From NCBI GenBank assembly GCA_035544215.1, contig DATKHY010000004.1, forward strand, positions 1 through 64,000: 64,000 nucleotides of DNA, given 5' to 3'. The notes beneath the pieces were generated by a model, which saw only the letters and a list, made by a program, of their open reading frames with translations, did not search any database and had not been told where the DNA came from. Positions 44,291-52,735 of the stretch are shown one piece after another. A program made the position numbers and the translations under genes. The stretch is from Candidatus Binatia bacterium. Its GTDB lineage: Bacteria; Vulcanimicrobiota; Vulcanimicrobiia; Vulcanimicrobiales; Vulcanimicrobiaceae. How positions within the stretch are numbered: the stretch's first letter is position 1; each line of letters opens with the position of its first letter.

Positions 44291-45292
44291 CTACTGGATC
44301 AGGTGGACGTCGCCGAACTCATGGCAGAAATAGCCGCGATTCGCGGCTTCGGCGTACGCGTCTTGCAGTAAATCCTCGTCGATAAAAGCCCGCAGCATCG
44401 AGACGTGCGTGCCGGTTGCGTCGTGGAAGCCCGAGAGCAGAGCGTCCACGGTCCTTAGCCGATACGCTTGGTCGATGAAGAGATCGGTCCAGCCCTGCGA
44501 CGCGATCACGGCGCCCTCGGTAACGGCGCTTTCGAGCGCGCGAACGACGGTCGTACCGATGGCAATCACGCGTCGGCCCTCGCGGCGAGCGGTGTTGACC
44601 TTCTCGGCTGCCGCGGGCGGGACGAAAAACCGTTCCGTCCCGGGACGCTCCGGCGACTCGAAGCTCGCCACTCCGCAGTGGAGGGTGACGGTCGCGATCT
44701 TTATTCCGCGATTCTGCAGCCGCGCGACGACCCGTTCCGTAAAGGGCCGCGCCGCCGACGGCATTTCCGACGATCCGGCTTGGCGCGCGAACAACGTCTG
44801 GTAGTCCGCAAGCGGAAACGAGCGACTCAAATATGCGTATGCGATCGGTGCGCCGAACCTGGCGAGATACGCGGGCATCGGCACCGGCAGTTCGAACGCG
44901 GCGTACCACAAGCGCGGGCGGCGCGGATCGGCCGGCGCGAGAAGCTTCGTCGTCGCTCCGCCGGGCAGCATCAGCGTCTCGGCAGAAGTTACCGGACCGC
45001 GCGGTTCCACGGTCCACAGCCGCTCGTCGATCTGCGTGCTGACGTGCAACGGCAGCGTGCTGCCGCTACGCCGGCGCGCGAGCAGCGCGGCCGGCAACGT
45101 CGCCGAGTCGTTGACGACCAGAAGGTCGCCCGGTCGCAGCAGTGACGGCAAGTCGTAGAAATGCGCGTGCGTTTGCGACCGCGCCCGACGATCGGTAACG
45201 AGCATGCGCACGGCATCGCGCGCGACGCCGCGATGCTCCGGCGGCTCGGTCGCATCGACCAGGCCGCGTGAATGTGCCGCAGCCGCCGTCAC
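44291..45292 (-). CDS. queA: QueA-like S-adenosylmethionine:tRNA ribosyltransferase-isomerase
   Basis: 333 residues from GTG 45292, overlapping the SDR stop (GTGA). QueA makes epoxyqueuosine in tRNA from SAM. Marks: FYDLPSLLRPGDLLVVNDSATLPAALLARR (D-L-L-V-x-N-x-(S/T)), HCGVASFESPE (not the usual HVGAGTFxPV), GTTVVRALES. It is shorter and more divergent than housekeeping QueA, so this may be a paralogue with another substrate. No tgt or queG gene nearby; instead it is coupled to an SDR under a SoxR-type regulator. Confidence 0.75.
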   Translation of the reverse strand: MTAAAAHSRGLVDATEPPEHRGVARDAVRMLVTDRRARSQTHAHFYDLPSLLRPGDLLVVNDSATLPAALLARRRSGSTLPLHVSTQIDERLWTVEPRGPVTSAETLMLPGGATTKLLAPADPRRPRLWYAAFELPVPMPAYLARFGAPIAYAYLSRSFPLADYQTLFARQAGSSEMPSAARPFTERVVARLQNRGIKIATVTLHCGVASFESPERPGTERFFVPPAAAEKVNTARREGRRVIAIGTTVVRALESAVTEGAVIASQGWTDLFIDQAYRLRTVDALLSGFHDATGTHVSMLRAFIDEDLLQDAYAEAANRGYFCHEFGDVHLIQ

Positions 45293-46008
45293 GCGACGAT
45301 CAAATCGGTGGCGCGCACGCGCTCGAAGCCCGCCTTCATTTCCGCGATCGCGCGCAGCAGTGCGCGAGCTGAATCCGCGGGGTCACGAAGCTCCGCCGGA
45401 TCGGCATCCGGCACTGCATCACGGTGCATCGCCGTGTCCATGTCGCCGGGATCGAAGACGAGGACGCGCGTCGCGCTTCCCTCGAGCTCCGCTGCGAGCA
45501 CGCGCGAGACGTGCTCGAGCGCTGCCTTCGTGGCGCCGTACCCACCCCAAGTGGGATAGCCCTCGACGCCCGCATCCGACGTAACGTTGACGATCGTCGC
45601 CAAATCCGAGCGCGCCATGAGTTTTAGCGCGTGTTGTATGAGGTGGATCGGCGCGAAGACGTTCACCTCGAAGAGTGCGTCGAACGTCGACCGGTCGAGC
45701 TCGGCGACCGCCGGCAAGGGCGTCTTGCCCAGAGTGGACGCGTTGTTGACGAGCAGATCCAGGCGCCCCATGTGCTGCGCGGCCGCGATCAACGCGTGAG
45801 CGTGCCGCGGATCAGCGACGTCGCCCGCAATGGCGACTACGTCGCCGGTTCCGGCAAGCTCCGCGCGCGTGCGCTCGAGCTCGGCGGCGTCGCGGCCATC
45901 GATGATGACCACGAGGCCTTTGCGGAGCAGCTCGCGAGCGACCGCCTTTCCCAATCCGCGCGATCCGCCGGTGACGATCGCGACGTGTTCCGGTTGAAAC
46001 CAATCCAT
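45289..46008 (-). CDS. Short-chain dehydrogenase/reductase
   Basis: 239 residues. Classical SDR: TGGSRGLGKAVARELL (TGxxxGxG cofactor motif), NNAS at about 90, catalytic Ser, Tyr and Lys in TSDAG...YGATKAALEH. The Arg/Asp after the first strand (DGRDAAEL) suits NAD(H) or NADP(H). Faces soxR-like gene through a shared promoter and is coupled to queA-like. Confidence 0.9.
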   Translation of the reverse strand: MDWFQPEHVAIVTGGSRGLGKAVARELLRKGLVVIIDGRDAAELERTRAELAGTGDVVAIAGDVADPRHAHALIAAAQHMGRLDLLVNNASTLGKTPLPAVAELDRSTFDALFEVNVFAPIHLIQHALKLMARSDLATIVNVTSDAGVEGYPTWGGYGATKAALEHVSRVLAAELEGSATRVLVFDPGDMDTAMHRDAVPDADPAELRDPADSARALLRAIAEMKAGFERVRATDLIVA

Positions 46009-46021
46009 ATTGAGGACGAGT

Positions 46022-46052
46022 CTACAACCTTAAGTATAGTTGAGGTCAAGAG
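46022..46052. promoter_or_regulatory. SoxR/MerR-type promoter between soxR and the SDR operon
   Basis: ACCTTAAGTATAGTTGAGGT (46027-46046) is a 20-bp dyad (8 of 10 paired) resembling the SoxR box CCTCAAGTTAACTTGAGG. On the minus strand it fills a 19-bp spacer between -35 TTGACC (46049-46044) and -10-like TAGACT (46024-46019). Overlong spacers with the dyad inside are typical of MerR-family activated promoters. On the plus strand GAGG inside the dyad is also the ribosome-binding site of soxR. Confidence 0.75.
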
Positions 46053-46490
46053 ATGGAGTATCTAACCGTCGGCGAAGTCGCGAAGCGCAGTGGACTGCCA
46101 GTGTCGACGATTCACTTTTGGGAGGCGAAGGGCCTGATCCGCAGCGCGCGCAGCGAGGGGAATCAGCGGCGCTTCGCACGCGCCGAGCTACGGCGGATTG
46201 CCGTGATCAAGATCGGTCAGCGCGCGGGCATTCCGCTAACCGAGATCCGCGCCGTGCTCGACACGCTGCCGGCGGACCGCGCAATCAACGCGAGGAACTG
46301 GGCGGCGCTGTCCAATCGCTGGAAGCGCAGCCTCGACGAGCGCATCGCGCGCCTGACTGCACTGCGCGATCAGCTCGGACAATGCATCGGCTGCGGGTGC
46401 TTGTCGCTCGACAAATGCTGGCTGCGAAACCCAGACGACAAACTGGCAGGGGAGGGCCCAGGTCCGAGGCTCCTCGGCTTCGATAAGTGA
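46053..46490 (+). CDS. soxR: Redox-sensitive transcriptional activator SoxR
   Basis: 145 residues. MerR-family HTH (LTVGEVAKRSGLPVSTIHFWEAKGLIRSARSEGNQRRFARAEL), dimerisation helix and the [2Fe-2S] Cys set C111-x2-C114-x-C116-x5-C122 (CIGCGCLSLDKC), the hallmark of SoxR. In gamma-proteobacteria it senses redox-cycling compounds and turns on soxS; in other bacteria it directly activates exporters and oxidoreductases. Here the likely targets are the SDR and queA-like genes across the shared promoter. ATG follows GAGG. Confidence 0.93.
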   Translation: MEYLTVGEVAKRSGLPVSTIHFWEAKGLIRSARSEGNQRRFARAELRRIAVIKIGQRAGIPLTEIRAVLDTLPADRAINARNWAALSNRWKRSLDERIARLTALRDQLGQCIGCGCLSLDKCWLRNPDDKLAGEGPGPRLLGFDK

Positions 46491-46516
46491 TTCTCGCTAG
46501 ACGAAGTAGCCTCGGT

Positions 46517-48055
46517 TCAGGCCATCGTTGGCATCTCACCGCGACCCGCGACCTCCGCCACGAGCGCGGCTCGATTATTGACGCCGTAGGCGCGAAAGAC
46601 CGCCTTGAGGTGATTTCGCACGGTGTGTGGGCTCAACCCCAACTGTTGGGCAATCTCGGCCGTCGTCATCTTTCGGCAAAGCATCTCGAGTACCGTCCGT
46701 TGCATTCGCGGTAGCTTTACGGGCGCCACCGTAGCCGCCATCTGAGCCGCGATCTCTTGTGCGAGCCAGGATCGCGGATACGGGTCGAGCTTGTCCTCGG
46801 CGAGGTGGTGCCAGCGCTCCTTGCCCGTCGCTTCGGATAATCGTATCGCCGTGCGGCCTGCGCGCCAGTCGTAGCCGATTCGATCGAAGATGACCCAGGC
46901 TTTGCGCAGCGCTTCCTCCGCGCCGGATTCGCCCGTCTTGAGCCTGACGTAGCCCTCCGCATAAGCCGCGAGCGCCTCGCAGCGCTGATCGAACGCGAAG
47001 AGCGACACCGGTGAGCGCATCTTATCGAGGCCCTTGTAGCGGGCGAGGAAGTAGTGCGCCTTCTCGGGGTTGTGTTCGACGATCGCTTCGGCCATGAGCA
47101 GCAGCCCTACGCGCTCGTCGCCCGGCGCCTCACTCCAATCGATGCGATCGAACAGCACCTCCGCCTTCTCGACCTCGTTGCAGGCCCAATTCGTTTCCCC
47201 GACGATGCGCGCAAAATACGCGCGGTCGAGCAGGACGATCGCTTCGAATGCCGGGCTCGGCCTCGTTCGCTCCGCGGCGCGCAGGTAGCGAAAGCAGCCC
47301 AAGACGTCGCCGCGCAGGGCGCACGACCAGCCGACGCCCTTGAGCGCTTGGAAGCGCTGGATCGCGAGGTCCGGCGGCCACTCGACGTCGGCGTCCACCT
47401 CCGTCTTCGCGATATCGGCGGCCTCCGGTAGAGCCAGCTCTCGCCCGAGCAGTGCCAGGTTCTGAACCGCGTGGAACCACTGTTCGAGATGATCCTCGCG
47501 CCGCTCGCCGATGAGCTTGACCGCGCGGATCGTACCCTCGGCAGATTCGCGATAGCGCTCTTCTTGACAGAGGATGAACGATTCCAGCAGCTCGTGCTTA
47601 ATCCGAGCAGCCAGGGACTTGTCGCACGCCATGTCGCCGGCATAGCGGCGCGCTTCGCCCAGTTTACCCTCGAGCATGTAGCGGCGCGCGAACTGGTACG
47701 CGAGGGCGGCTCGATCGGCCGGCAAGCGCGCCAGCTTCTGCGCCATCTCGAAGTGATGGTCGGCGCGCTCGAAGTCACGCATCCGAGCATACCCGATCGC
47801 GAGCAGTAGCGCCCACTCCGCGCGCTCGCGGGACGCGTTGGCCTTGGGCGGACGGCGGATAAGGAACGCGACTGCCCTGTTCTCGTCCCGCTTGAGCAGA
47901 ATTCGCGCCGCCAGCAACTGCGCCTCATAAGAGGGCGAAGCGCCGGACTCCACCGCTTGGTCGTACACGTCGCCCGCCGCCAAGTACTGACATCGCTCGA
48001 ACAGCCCGCGCATCTCGTCAACCCAGCGCGGCGCGATCAGCTGCTTCTTCGCCAT
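46517..48055 (-). CDS. TPR-containing LuxR-type transcriptional regulator
   Basis: 512 residues from ATG 48055 (a TTG two codons earlier is possible). TPR-like helical pairs fill about 1-440 (e.g. AEWALLLAIGYARMRDFERADHHFEMAQ, YAEGYVRLKTGESGAEEALRKAW). The last 65 residues are a GerE/LuxR HTH: VLEMLCRKMTTAEIAQQLGLSPHTVRNHLKAVFRAYGVNNRAAL. Neither an ATPase nor a receiver domain is visible, so the TPR part may sense a peptide or protein. Upstream lie a Gly-rich peptide gene and an 18-bp palindrome. Confidence 0.8.
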   Translation of the reverse strand: MAKKQLIAPRWVDEMRGLFERCQYLAAGDVYDQAVESGASPSYEAQLLAARILLKRDENRAVAFLIRRPPKANASRERAEWALLLAIGYARMRDFERADHHFEMAQKLARLPADRAALAYQFARRYMLEGKLGEARRYAGDMACDKSLAARIKHELLESFILCQEERYRESAEGTIRAVKLIGERREDHLEQWFHAVQNLALLGRELALPEAADIAKTEVDADVEWPPDLAIQRFQALKGVGWSCALRGDVLGCFRYLRAAERTRPSPAFEAIVLLDRAYFARIVGETNWACNEVEKAEVLFDRIDWSEAPGDERVGLLLMAEAIVEHNPEKAHYFLARYKGLDKMRSPVSLFAFDQRCEALAAYAEGYVRLKTGESGAEEALRKAWVIFDRIGYDWRAGRTAIRLSEATGKERWHHLAEDKLDPYPRSWLAQEIAAQMAATVAPVKLPRMQRTVLEMLCRKMTTAEIAQQLGLSPHTVRNHLKAVFRAYGVNNRAALVAEVAGRGEMPTMA

Positions 48056-48108
48056 GGCCAAATAGATTAGCGCGGCGGCGGCCCCGGCCCCGCCGCCGCG
48101 GCATCGGA

Positions 48109-48294
48109 TTAGTGTCCGCCGGTGCCCGGCAGGCCGCCGTTACCCGGGCCGGGCATGCTCCCGCCGCCGTCAGTCGGACCAAGCATCGGAGCGCCGATCC
48201 CGGCCCCACCGCCGAAGTGGGTGAAGCCGCCGCCGAAACCGCCGAACAGACCCAAAGCCAAAGCCAGGGCGTGGAAGAACATAAACATCCGCAT
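48109..48294 (-). CDS. Gly-rich small secreted peptide
   Basis: 61 residues from ATG 48294, with AAAGGATAG just upstream. A short N-terminal hydrophobic segment (MFMFFHALALALGLFGG) is followed by a Gly/Pro-rich tail (GPTDGGGSMPGPGNGGLPGTGG) ending in His. It precedes the TPR-LuxR gene on the same strand by 53 bp. It could be an exported peptide or signal; that is inference. High GC makes such Gly-rich frames easy to get by chance. Confidence 0.5.
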   Translation of the reverse strand: MRMFMFFHALALALGLFGGFGGGFTHFGGGAGIGAPMLGPTDGGGSMPGPGNGGLPGTGGH

Positions 48295-48662
48295 CTATCC
48301 TTTCAGAGCGCGGTCGTCCGCGCAATAGCAACGTGGGACTAGCCCAATTGGGCTAGACACGTATTATCGCGCCTGCACTAATCCAGCGATATAATCAAGT
48401 GACCGCTTGCTTATCTCTCACCATCATTGTAAGCCGCGAGCCTGTCCTGAGCCAGCGCAGCGAGTCGAAGGGAAAGATGGCGTAGCGATACCGTCTCTAG
48501 CGAGACGGAGCGTGCGCGTAAGTGATTGCTTGCGTCATGCTTCGATCTGCGCACAAGACACAGGGAGTTGACATAGGTAGTTTTTACGTTGAGTGAATTG
48601 CAAGAGATAACGAAAGTTATCGCACTGCAATCATCTTTGTTGCAAATTTATTTTGTGCCGTC
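48295..48662. other. Intergenic 368 bp with palindromes and a REP-like element
   Basis: Contains the 18-bp palindrome 48339-48356, a REP-like copy (48441-48472), a perfect 7-bp hairpin CCGTCTC-TAGC-GAGACGG (48491-48508), and dyad GATAAC-GAAA-GTTATC (48606-48621) inside TTGCA/TGCAA arms. No gene is seen. The A/T-rich end leads into the promoter of the phosphoesterase. Confidence 0.5.
48339..48356. promoter_or_regulatory. Perfect 18-bp palindrome (probable operator)
   Basis: CTAGCCCAATTGGGCTAG is completely self-complementary. It sits 45 bp upstream of the Gly-rich peptide gene (48294) and about 280 bp before the regulator gene, where a LuxR-type or other dimeric regulator could bind. Confidence 0.6.
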
Positions 48663-48692
48663 TTGACCGCGCGATTTGAAAGCCCATAGACT
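48663..48692 (+). promoter_or_regulatory. Likely sigma-70 promoter of the first phosphoesterase
   Basis: TTGACC (48663-48668), 18-bp spacer, TAGACT (48687-48692), 36 bp before ATG 48729; AGGAGG ribosome-binding site at 48716-48721. Confidence 0.5.
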
Positions 48693-48728
48693 TGGTTCAA
48701 TCGTGTAGCTACTTAGGAGGACGGCAGG

Positions 48729-50099
48729 ATGAATCGCACCCGCTTCTCGGCGCTTGCTGTGATCGTAGCACTAGTTGGATGCTCCCAAAACACGACGTCG
48801 CCCACGCCACCCCCCGTGCCGTTAGCGGCTCGACCGGGCGGCTTGATGCACTCGCTTTCGGGCAGCGGCAGCACCCCGATCACACACGTCGTCATCGTAT
48901 TTCAAGAGAATCGCACCACAAATAACCTCTTCAACGGTCTTCCCGGCGCCGGTACCGTACGTACGGGGTCAAATACTTACGGCCAAACGGTGAAGCTCCA
49001 GCCTCGGCTTCTTACGGCCCCATACGACATCAGCCACGCGCACAGCGCGTTCACGACGGAATGGAATAACGGCCAGATGAACGGCTGGAATCTGGTCAAG
49101 TCCAGCTGCAAGAAGGGGCATACGTGTCCGCCCCCGGACGTTCGGGCGTACGGCTACGTCCCTGAAAAAGAAGTCGAGCCGTATTTCGTCATGGCTCGGC
49201 AATACGCGTTCGGCGCCAATATGTTCCAAACGAATCAGGGGCCGAGCTTTCCCGCCCACCAGTACATCTTGAGCGGCACGTCGACCATTTCAGACGGGTC
49301 CAACTTGCGCGCCGCCGAGAATCCGCAGACGCCCCAGAAAAAGAGCACCGGCGGCTGCGATTCGCCCACGGGATCGCTCGTGAAACTCATCGACCAGAAC
49401 GGGAACGAGAATCAGACGGCATATCCGTGCTTCGATCGTAACTCGCTCATCCAGCTCGTCGAGGCGCAGAATCTGACGTGGCACTATTATCAGGCGGGCC
49501 CGGGCCCGGGCCTATGGCACGGACCCGATGCGATCCTGCCCGTCTTTCAGAGCTCGCAGTTTGCCGCCGACGTCGTCAGCCCGCCCTCGCAGGTACTGAC
49601 CGACATCAAGAACGGGAATCTCGCGAACGTCGTGTGGGTAACGCCGACCGGAGCGGCCTCCGATCACGCCGGCAGCACAGACGGATCCGGGCCGTCGTGG
49701 GTGGCCTCCATCGTCAACACGATTGGGAAGAGCCAGTATTGGAACAACACCGCGATCTTCGTCACGTGGGACGATTGGGGCGGATGGTTCGATCCGGTCC
49801 CGCCGCCACAGTACAATTCCTATGAGCTCGGCTTCCGCGTGCCTCTGCTCGTCATCTCGGCGTATGCGAAGCAGAACTACATATCGAACGTGCAGCACGA
49901 GTTCGGCAGCATCCTGAAGTTCACCGAGAAGACGTTCGCACTCGGTTCGCTCGGCACGACCGACGCCCGCGCCGACGACCTGTCCGACTGCTTCAACTTC
50001 TCCAAGGGACCGCGAAAATTCAAGCCGATCCCAGCCCCGCACGATGCGCAATATTTCTTGCGCCAACCGGTCGGCGGCACGCCGGACGACGACTTCTAA
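48729..50099 (+). CDS. Secreted phosphoesterase lipoprotein (PF04185-type), copy 1
   Basis: 456 residues. Lipobox LVGC (Cys18). Phosphoesterase/phospholipase C-like alkaline-phosphatase fold: HVVIVFQENRTTNNLFNGLPGAGT (metal/nucleophile loop, usual QENRSFD), WHYYQAG, DHAGSTDGSGPSWV, and ILKFTEKTF. The late metal segment reads VTWDDWGGWFDPVPPP, like the VTyDehGGf of relatives. Members hydrolyse phosphate monoesters or phospholipids. A near-copy follows 39 bp later. Confidence 0.88.
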   Translation: MNRTRFSALAVIVALVGCSQNTTSPTPPPVPLAARPGGLMHSLSGSGSTPITHVVIVFQENRTTNNLFNGLPGAGTVRTGSNTYGQTVKLQPRLLTAPYDISHAHSAFTTEWNNGQMNGWNLVKSSCKKGHTCPPPDVRAYGYVPEKEVEPYFVMARQYAFGANMFQTNQGPSFPAHQYILSGTSTISDGSNLRAAENPQTPQKKSTGGCDSPTGSLVKLIDQNGNENQTAYPCFDRNSLIQLVEAQNLTWHYYQAGPGPGLWHGPDAILPVFQSSQFAADVVSPPSQVLTDIKNGNLANVVWVTPTGAASDHAGSTDGSGPSWVASIVNTIGKSQYWNNTAIFVTWDDWGGWFDPVPPPQYNSYELGFRVPLLVISAYAKQNYISNVQHEFGSILKFTEKTFALGSLGTTDARADDLSDCFNFSKGPRKFKPIPAPHDAQYFLRQPVGGTPDDDF

Positions 50100-50138
50100 A
50101 GGGGGCTAACGCCTTAGTGTAGCCAAGAGGACGTGCGG

Positions 50139-51497
50139 ATGAACCGCACGCGCCTCTTGGCTCTTGTCGTCGTTGCTGCGCTCGCAAACTGCTCGTCGGC
50201 TTCTACGCCGTCGTCCTCTCTGCCGTCCGCTCGCTCAGCCGGAAAAATTCGAACGCTTTCGGGCGGCACGTCGCCCATCCAGCACGTCGTCATCATCGTT
50301 CAGGAAAACCGGACGACGAACAACCTCTTCAACGGCCTTCCCGGCGCCGGGACCGTACGCGAGGGGAAAAACTCGCTCGGCCTGACGGTGCAACTCCAGC
50401 CTCGGCGTCTGACGGCGCCCTACTACATTGGGCACTCGCACAGCAATTTTGTGACCGAATATGCCAACGGCCGGCTCGACGGGTTCGATCTCGTGGCATC
50501 GCGATGCGAGACGGGCCGGAAATGTCCCCCTCCCGGAATCCGCGCGTACGGCTACGTCCCCCAACGGGAGGTCGAGCCGTATTTCAAGATGGCACAGCGC
50601 TACACGTTCGGGGCCAACATGTTTCAGACGAGTCAGGGCCCGAGCTTTCCTGCGCATCAATATCTCTTGAGCGGAACTTCGACGATCTTCGACGGATCGT
50701 CGCTGCGCGCCGCGGAGAGTCCGAAGACAGCCCGGCTCAAAAACACTGGCGGTTGCGATTCACCGCGCGACTCGACGGTGATGCTCATCGATCCGTACGG
50801 TAACGAGAATCAGAAGACGTATCCGTGCTTCGATCGCAATTCGCTCATCGCCCTCATCGACGCCAAGTCGCTGACGTGGCACTACTATCAGGCCGGCAAG
50901 GGGCCGGGACTCTGGCACGCGCCGGACGCGATCTTGCCGATCTTCAACCGGGCGGATTTCGCGGCGAACGTCGTCGGGCCGCCGGCTCGAGTGCTATGGG
51001 ACATCAAGAAGGGCCGGTTGGCGAACGTCGTTTGGGTCACGCCGACCGCCGCGGACTCCGATCACGCCGGCAGCACCGACGGTACAGGACCATCTTGGGT
51101 CGCTTCGATCGTGAATACGATCGGAAAGAGCCAGTATTGGACCAGCACCGCGATCTTCGTCGTCTGGGACGACTGGGGCGGCTGGTACGATCCCGCGCCG
51201 CCCCCGCAGTACAACTCTTACGAGCTTGGCTTCCGCGTGCCGCTGCTGGTGATCTCCCCGTACGCGAAGCAGAACTACGTCTCGACCGTCCAGCACGAGT
51301 TCGGCAGCATCTTGAAGTTCACCGAAGAGACGTTCAACCTCGGATCGCTCGGCACGACCGACGTACGCGCCGACGACCTCTCGGACTGCTTCAACTTCTC
51401 GAAGGGACCCAGCAAGTTCGTTCCGATTCCCGCCCTGCACGATGCGCAATACTTCTTGAGCCGGCCCAGCTCCGACGAACCGCCGGACGACGACTAG
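50139..51497 (+). CDS. Secreted phosphoesterase lipoprotein (PF04185-type), copy 2
   Basis: 452 residues from ATG 50139, which parallels the MNRTR start of copy 1; AGAGG lies 8 nt upstream. Lipobox LANC (Cys18). Same motifs: HVVIIVQENRTTNNLFNGLPGAG, WVTPTAADSDHAGSTDGTGPSWV, VVWDDWGGWYDPAPPP. High identity through the core shows recent tandem duplication; the two could have slightly different substrates. Confidence 0.88.
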   Translation: MNRTRLLALVVVAALANCSSASTPSSSLPSARSAGKIRTLSGGTSPIQHVVIIVQENRTTNNLFNGLPGAGTVREGKNSLGLTVQLQPRRLTAPYYIGHSHSNFVTEYANGRLDGFDLVASRCETGRKCPPPGIRAYGYVPQREVEPYFKMAQRYTFGANMFQTSQGPSFPAHQYLLSGTSTIFDGSSLRAAESPKTARLKNTGGCDSPRDSTVMLIDPYGNENQKTYPCFDRNSLIALIDAKSLTWHYYQAGKGPGLWHAPDAILPIFNRADFAANVVGPPARVLWDIKKGRLANVVWVTPTAADSDHAGSTDGTGPSWVASIVNTIGKSQYWTSTAIFVVWDDWGGWYDPAPPPQYNSYELGFRVPLLVISPYAKQNYVSTVQHEFGSILKFTEETFNLGSLGTTDVRADDLSDCFNFSKGPSKFVPIPALHDAQYFLSRPSSDEPPDDD

Positions 51498-51498
51498 G

Positions 51499-52005
51499 CT
51501 AGTACTTCGGGAGCGGTGTCCAGCCTTTGGCGGTCTCGATCTCCCACCCTCGGGCGTCGCCGGTGCGGCTGCGGTACGTACCGTCGCCACCGGCACAGCC
51601 GCCGCCCGCGCCGAGCGCCTGAGCGCAGAACGACGCGACGACGTACTTTCCGTCATATCGTACGTGCTGGTCCAGGCACCCGGTCATCCACTTCGGATAA
51701 CTCGACATGCCCCAGTCCGACGCGAGGACGACGTCCCACCCGACGATGTCTTCGTGCGCGGTCTTCGCTTTATACAGGATGCAATCGTTCAGGCCGAAGA
51801 TCATCGGATCGTGATTCGGAACGGTGACTCGGAGCACGTGGCCGAATCGCGCCGCGTCTTGCTGCGAAAGCGCGTAGGGCACGTGCGGCGCACACGCCGG
51901 TGCGCCCAGCAGAAACGCGAAGGCTAGCGCAGCACTACGAAGCGGCCGCCGTCGGTAAAGAGGATCACGAGCAGCATCGAGATCAGCGTCGATTCGTAGT
52001 ACCAT
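51499..52005 (-). CDS. Exported hypothetical protein
   Basis: 168 residues if ATG 52005 is used, overlapping the DoxX gene by 82 bp; no better start codon lies in front of the signal-like stretch (RSAALAFAFLLGAPACA). The mature part has six Cys and FGLNDCILYKAKTAHEDIVGWDVVLASDWGMSSYPKWMTGC. No family recognised. Confidence 0.5.
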   Translation of the reverse strand: MVLRIDADLDAARDPLYRRRPLRSAALAFAFLLGAPACAPHVPYALSQQDAARFGHVLRVTVPNHDPMIFGLNDCILYKAKTAHEDIVGWDVVLASDWGMSSYPKWMTGCLDQHVRYDGKYVVASFCAQALGAGGGCAGGDGTYRSRTGDARGWEIETAKGWTPLPKY

Positions 52006-52307
52006 CCGGGCCCATCCTTTCCCCAGAAGCCGGTTTTCCAGGCGAAGACCTTCTTTTGGATCGCGCCCACCATGATCAGCATCAACCCGATAGCGGCGAG
52101 CTGCTGCAGCACGCCGAGAATGATCGCCAGCCCACCGGCGAGCTCAGCCACCGCGAGGAACATCGTAAAATTTTTCGGCAGCCCGATGCTCTGGCTGCGC
52201 GCGTCCGGATCCTTGAGATCGTCGTAACCGCTGTCGGCGAAGATCGCGCCGACCATCAACCGCATCAGCAGCAGCCCGTAATCCGTGAGGTGGCTCAGGT
52301 CAAACAC
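51924..52307 (-). CDS. DoxX-family membrane protein
   Basis: 127 residues from GTG 52307, overlapping the HxlR stop by 8 bp. Four TM helices: YGLLLMRLMVGAIFADSGYDDLKD, FLAVAELAGGLAIILGVLQQLAAIGLMLIMVGAI. DoxX proteins work with oxidoreductases in thiol and oxidative-stress homeostasis in some bacteria. Coupled to an HxlR regulator, which likely controls it. Confidence 0.88.
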   Translation of the reverse strand: MFDLSHLTDYGLLLMRLMVGAIFADSGYDDLKDPDARSQSIGLPKNFTMFLAVAELAGGLAIILGVLQQLAAIGLMLIMVGAIQKKVFAWKTGFWGKDGPGWYYESTLISMLLVILFTDGGRFVVLR

Positions 52308-52692
52308 GCGTGTCGAACTCTGACTGAGCGCGCTTGACCTCCTCCATGTGATCGTGCGCCCACTGCGTCAGCGAACCGAGCGGGCCGCAGAGCGTGCGCC
52401 CGAGCGGCGTGAGCTCGTACTCCACGCGCGGGGGAATCTCGGCATAGATCGTGCGCTTCACCAGTCCGTCGCGTTCCAGGTCGCGCAGCGTTTGCGTGAG
52501 CATCTTCTGCGAGATGCCGCCGATCATGCGCCGCAACTCGTTGAAGCGGCGATGCTCGGCTTGGGCTAGGATGCCGATGACCAGCGTCGTCCACTTGTCG
52601 GCGATCCGGTCGAGGATCAGCCGCGACGGGCACTGCGCCTGGTTGTAGACGTCGGCGGCCGTGGGCAGGGGCGGAAGTTTGATGGTTTCCAT
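52300..52692 (-). CDS. HxlR-family transcriptional regulator
   Basis: 130 residues. Winged HTH: CPSRLILDRIADKWTTLVIGILAQAEHRRFNELRRMIGGISQKMLTQTLRDLERDGLVKR, then the wing VEYELTPLG. Cys21 is in the place of the redox-sensing Cys of YodB/HypR-type members. Likely regulates the co-transcribed doxX and divergent yceI through dyads at 52736-52758 and 52763-52786. Confidence 0.9.
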   Translation of the reverse strand: METIKLPPLPTAADVYNQAQCPSRLILDRIADKWTTLVIGILAQAEHRRFNELRRMIGGISQKMLTQTLRDLERDGLVKRTIYAEIPPRVEYELTPLGRTLCGPLGSLTQWAHDHMEEVKRAQSEFDTRV

Positions 52693-52735
52693 TGGGTTCC
52701 TAGGCTACTTTAGAGTGCGTACTTGATTCCAGCTG

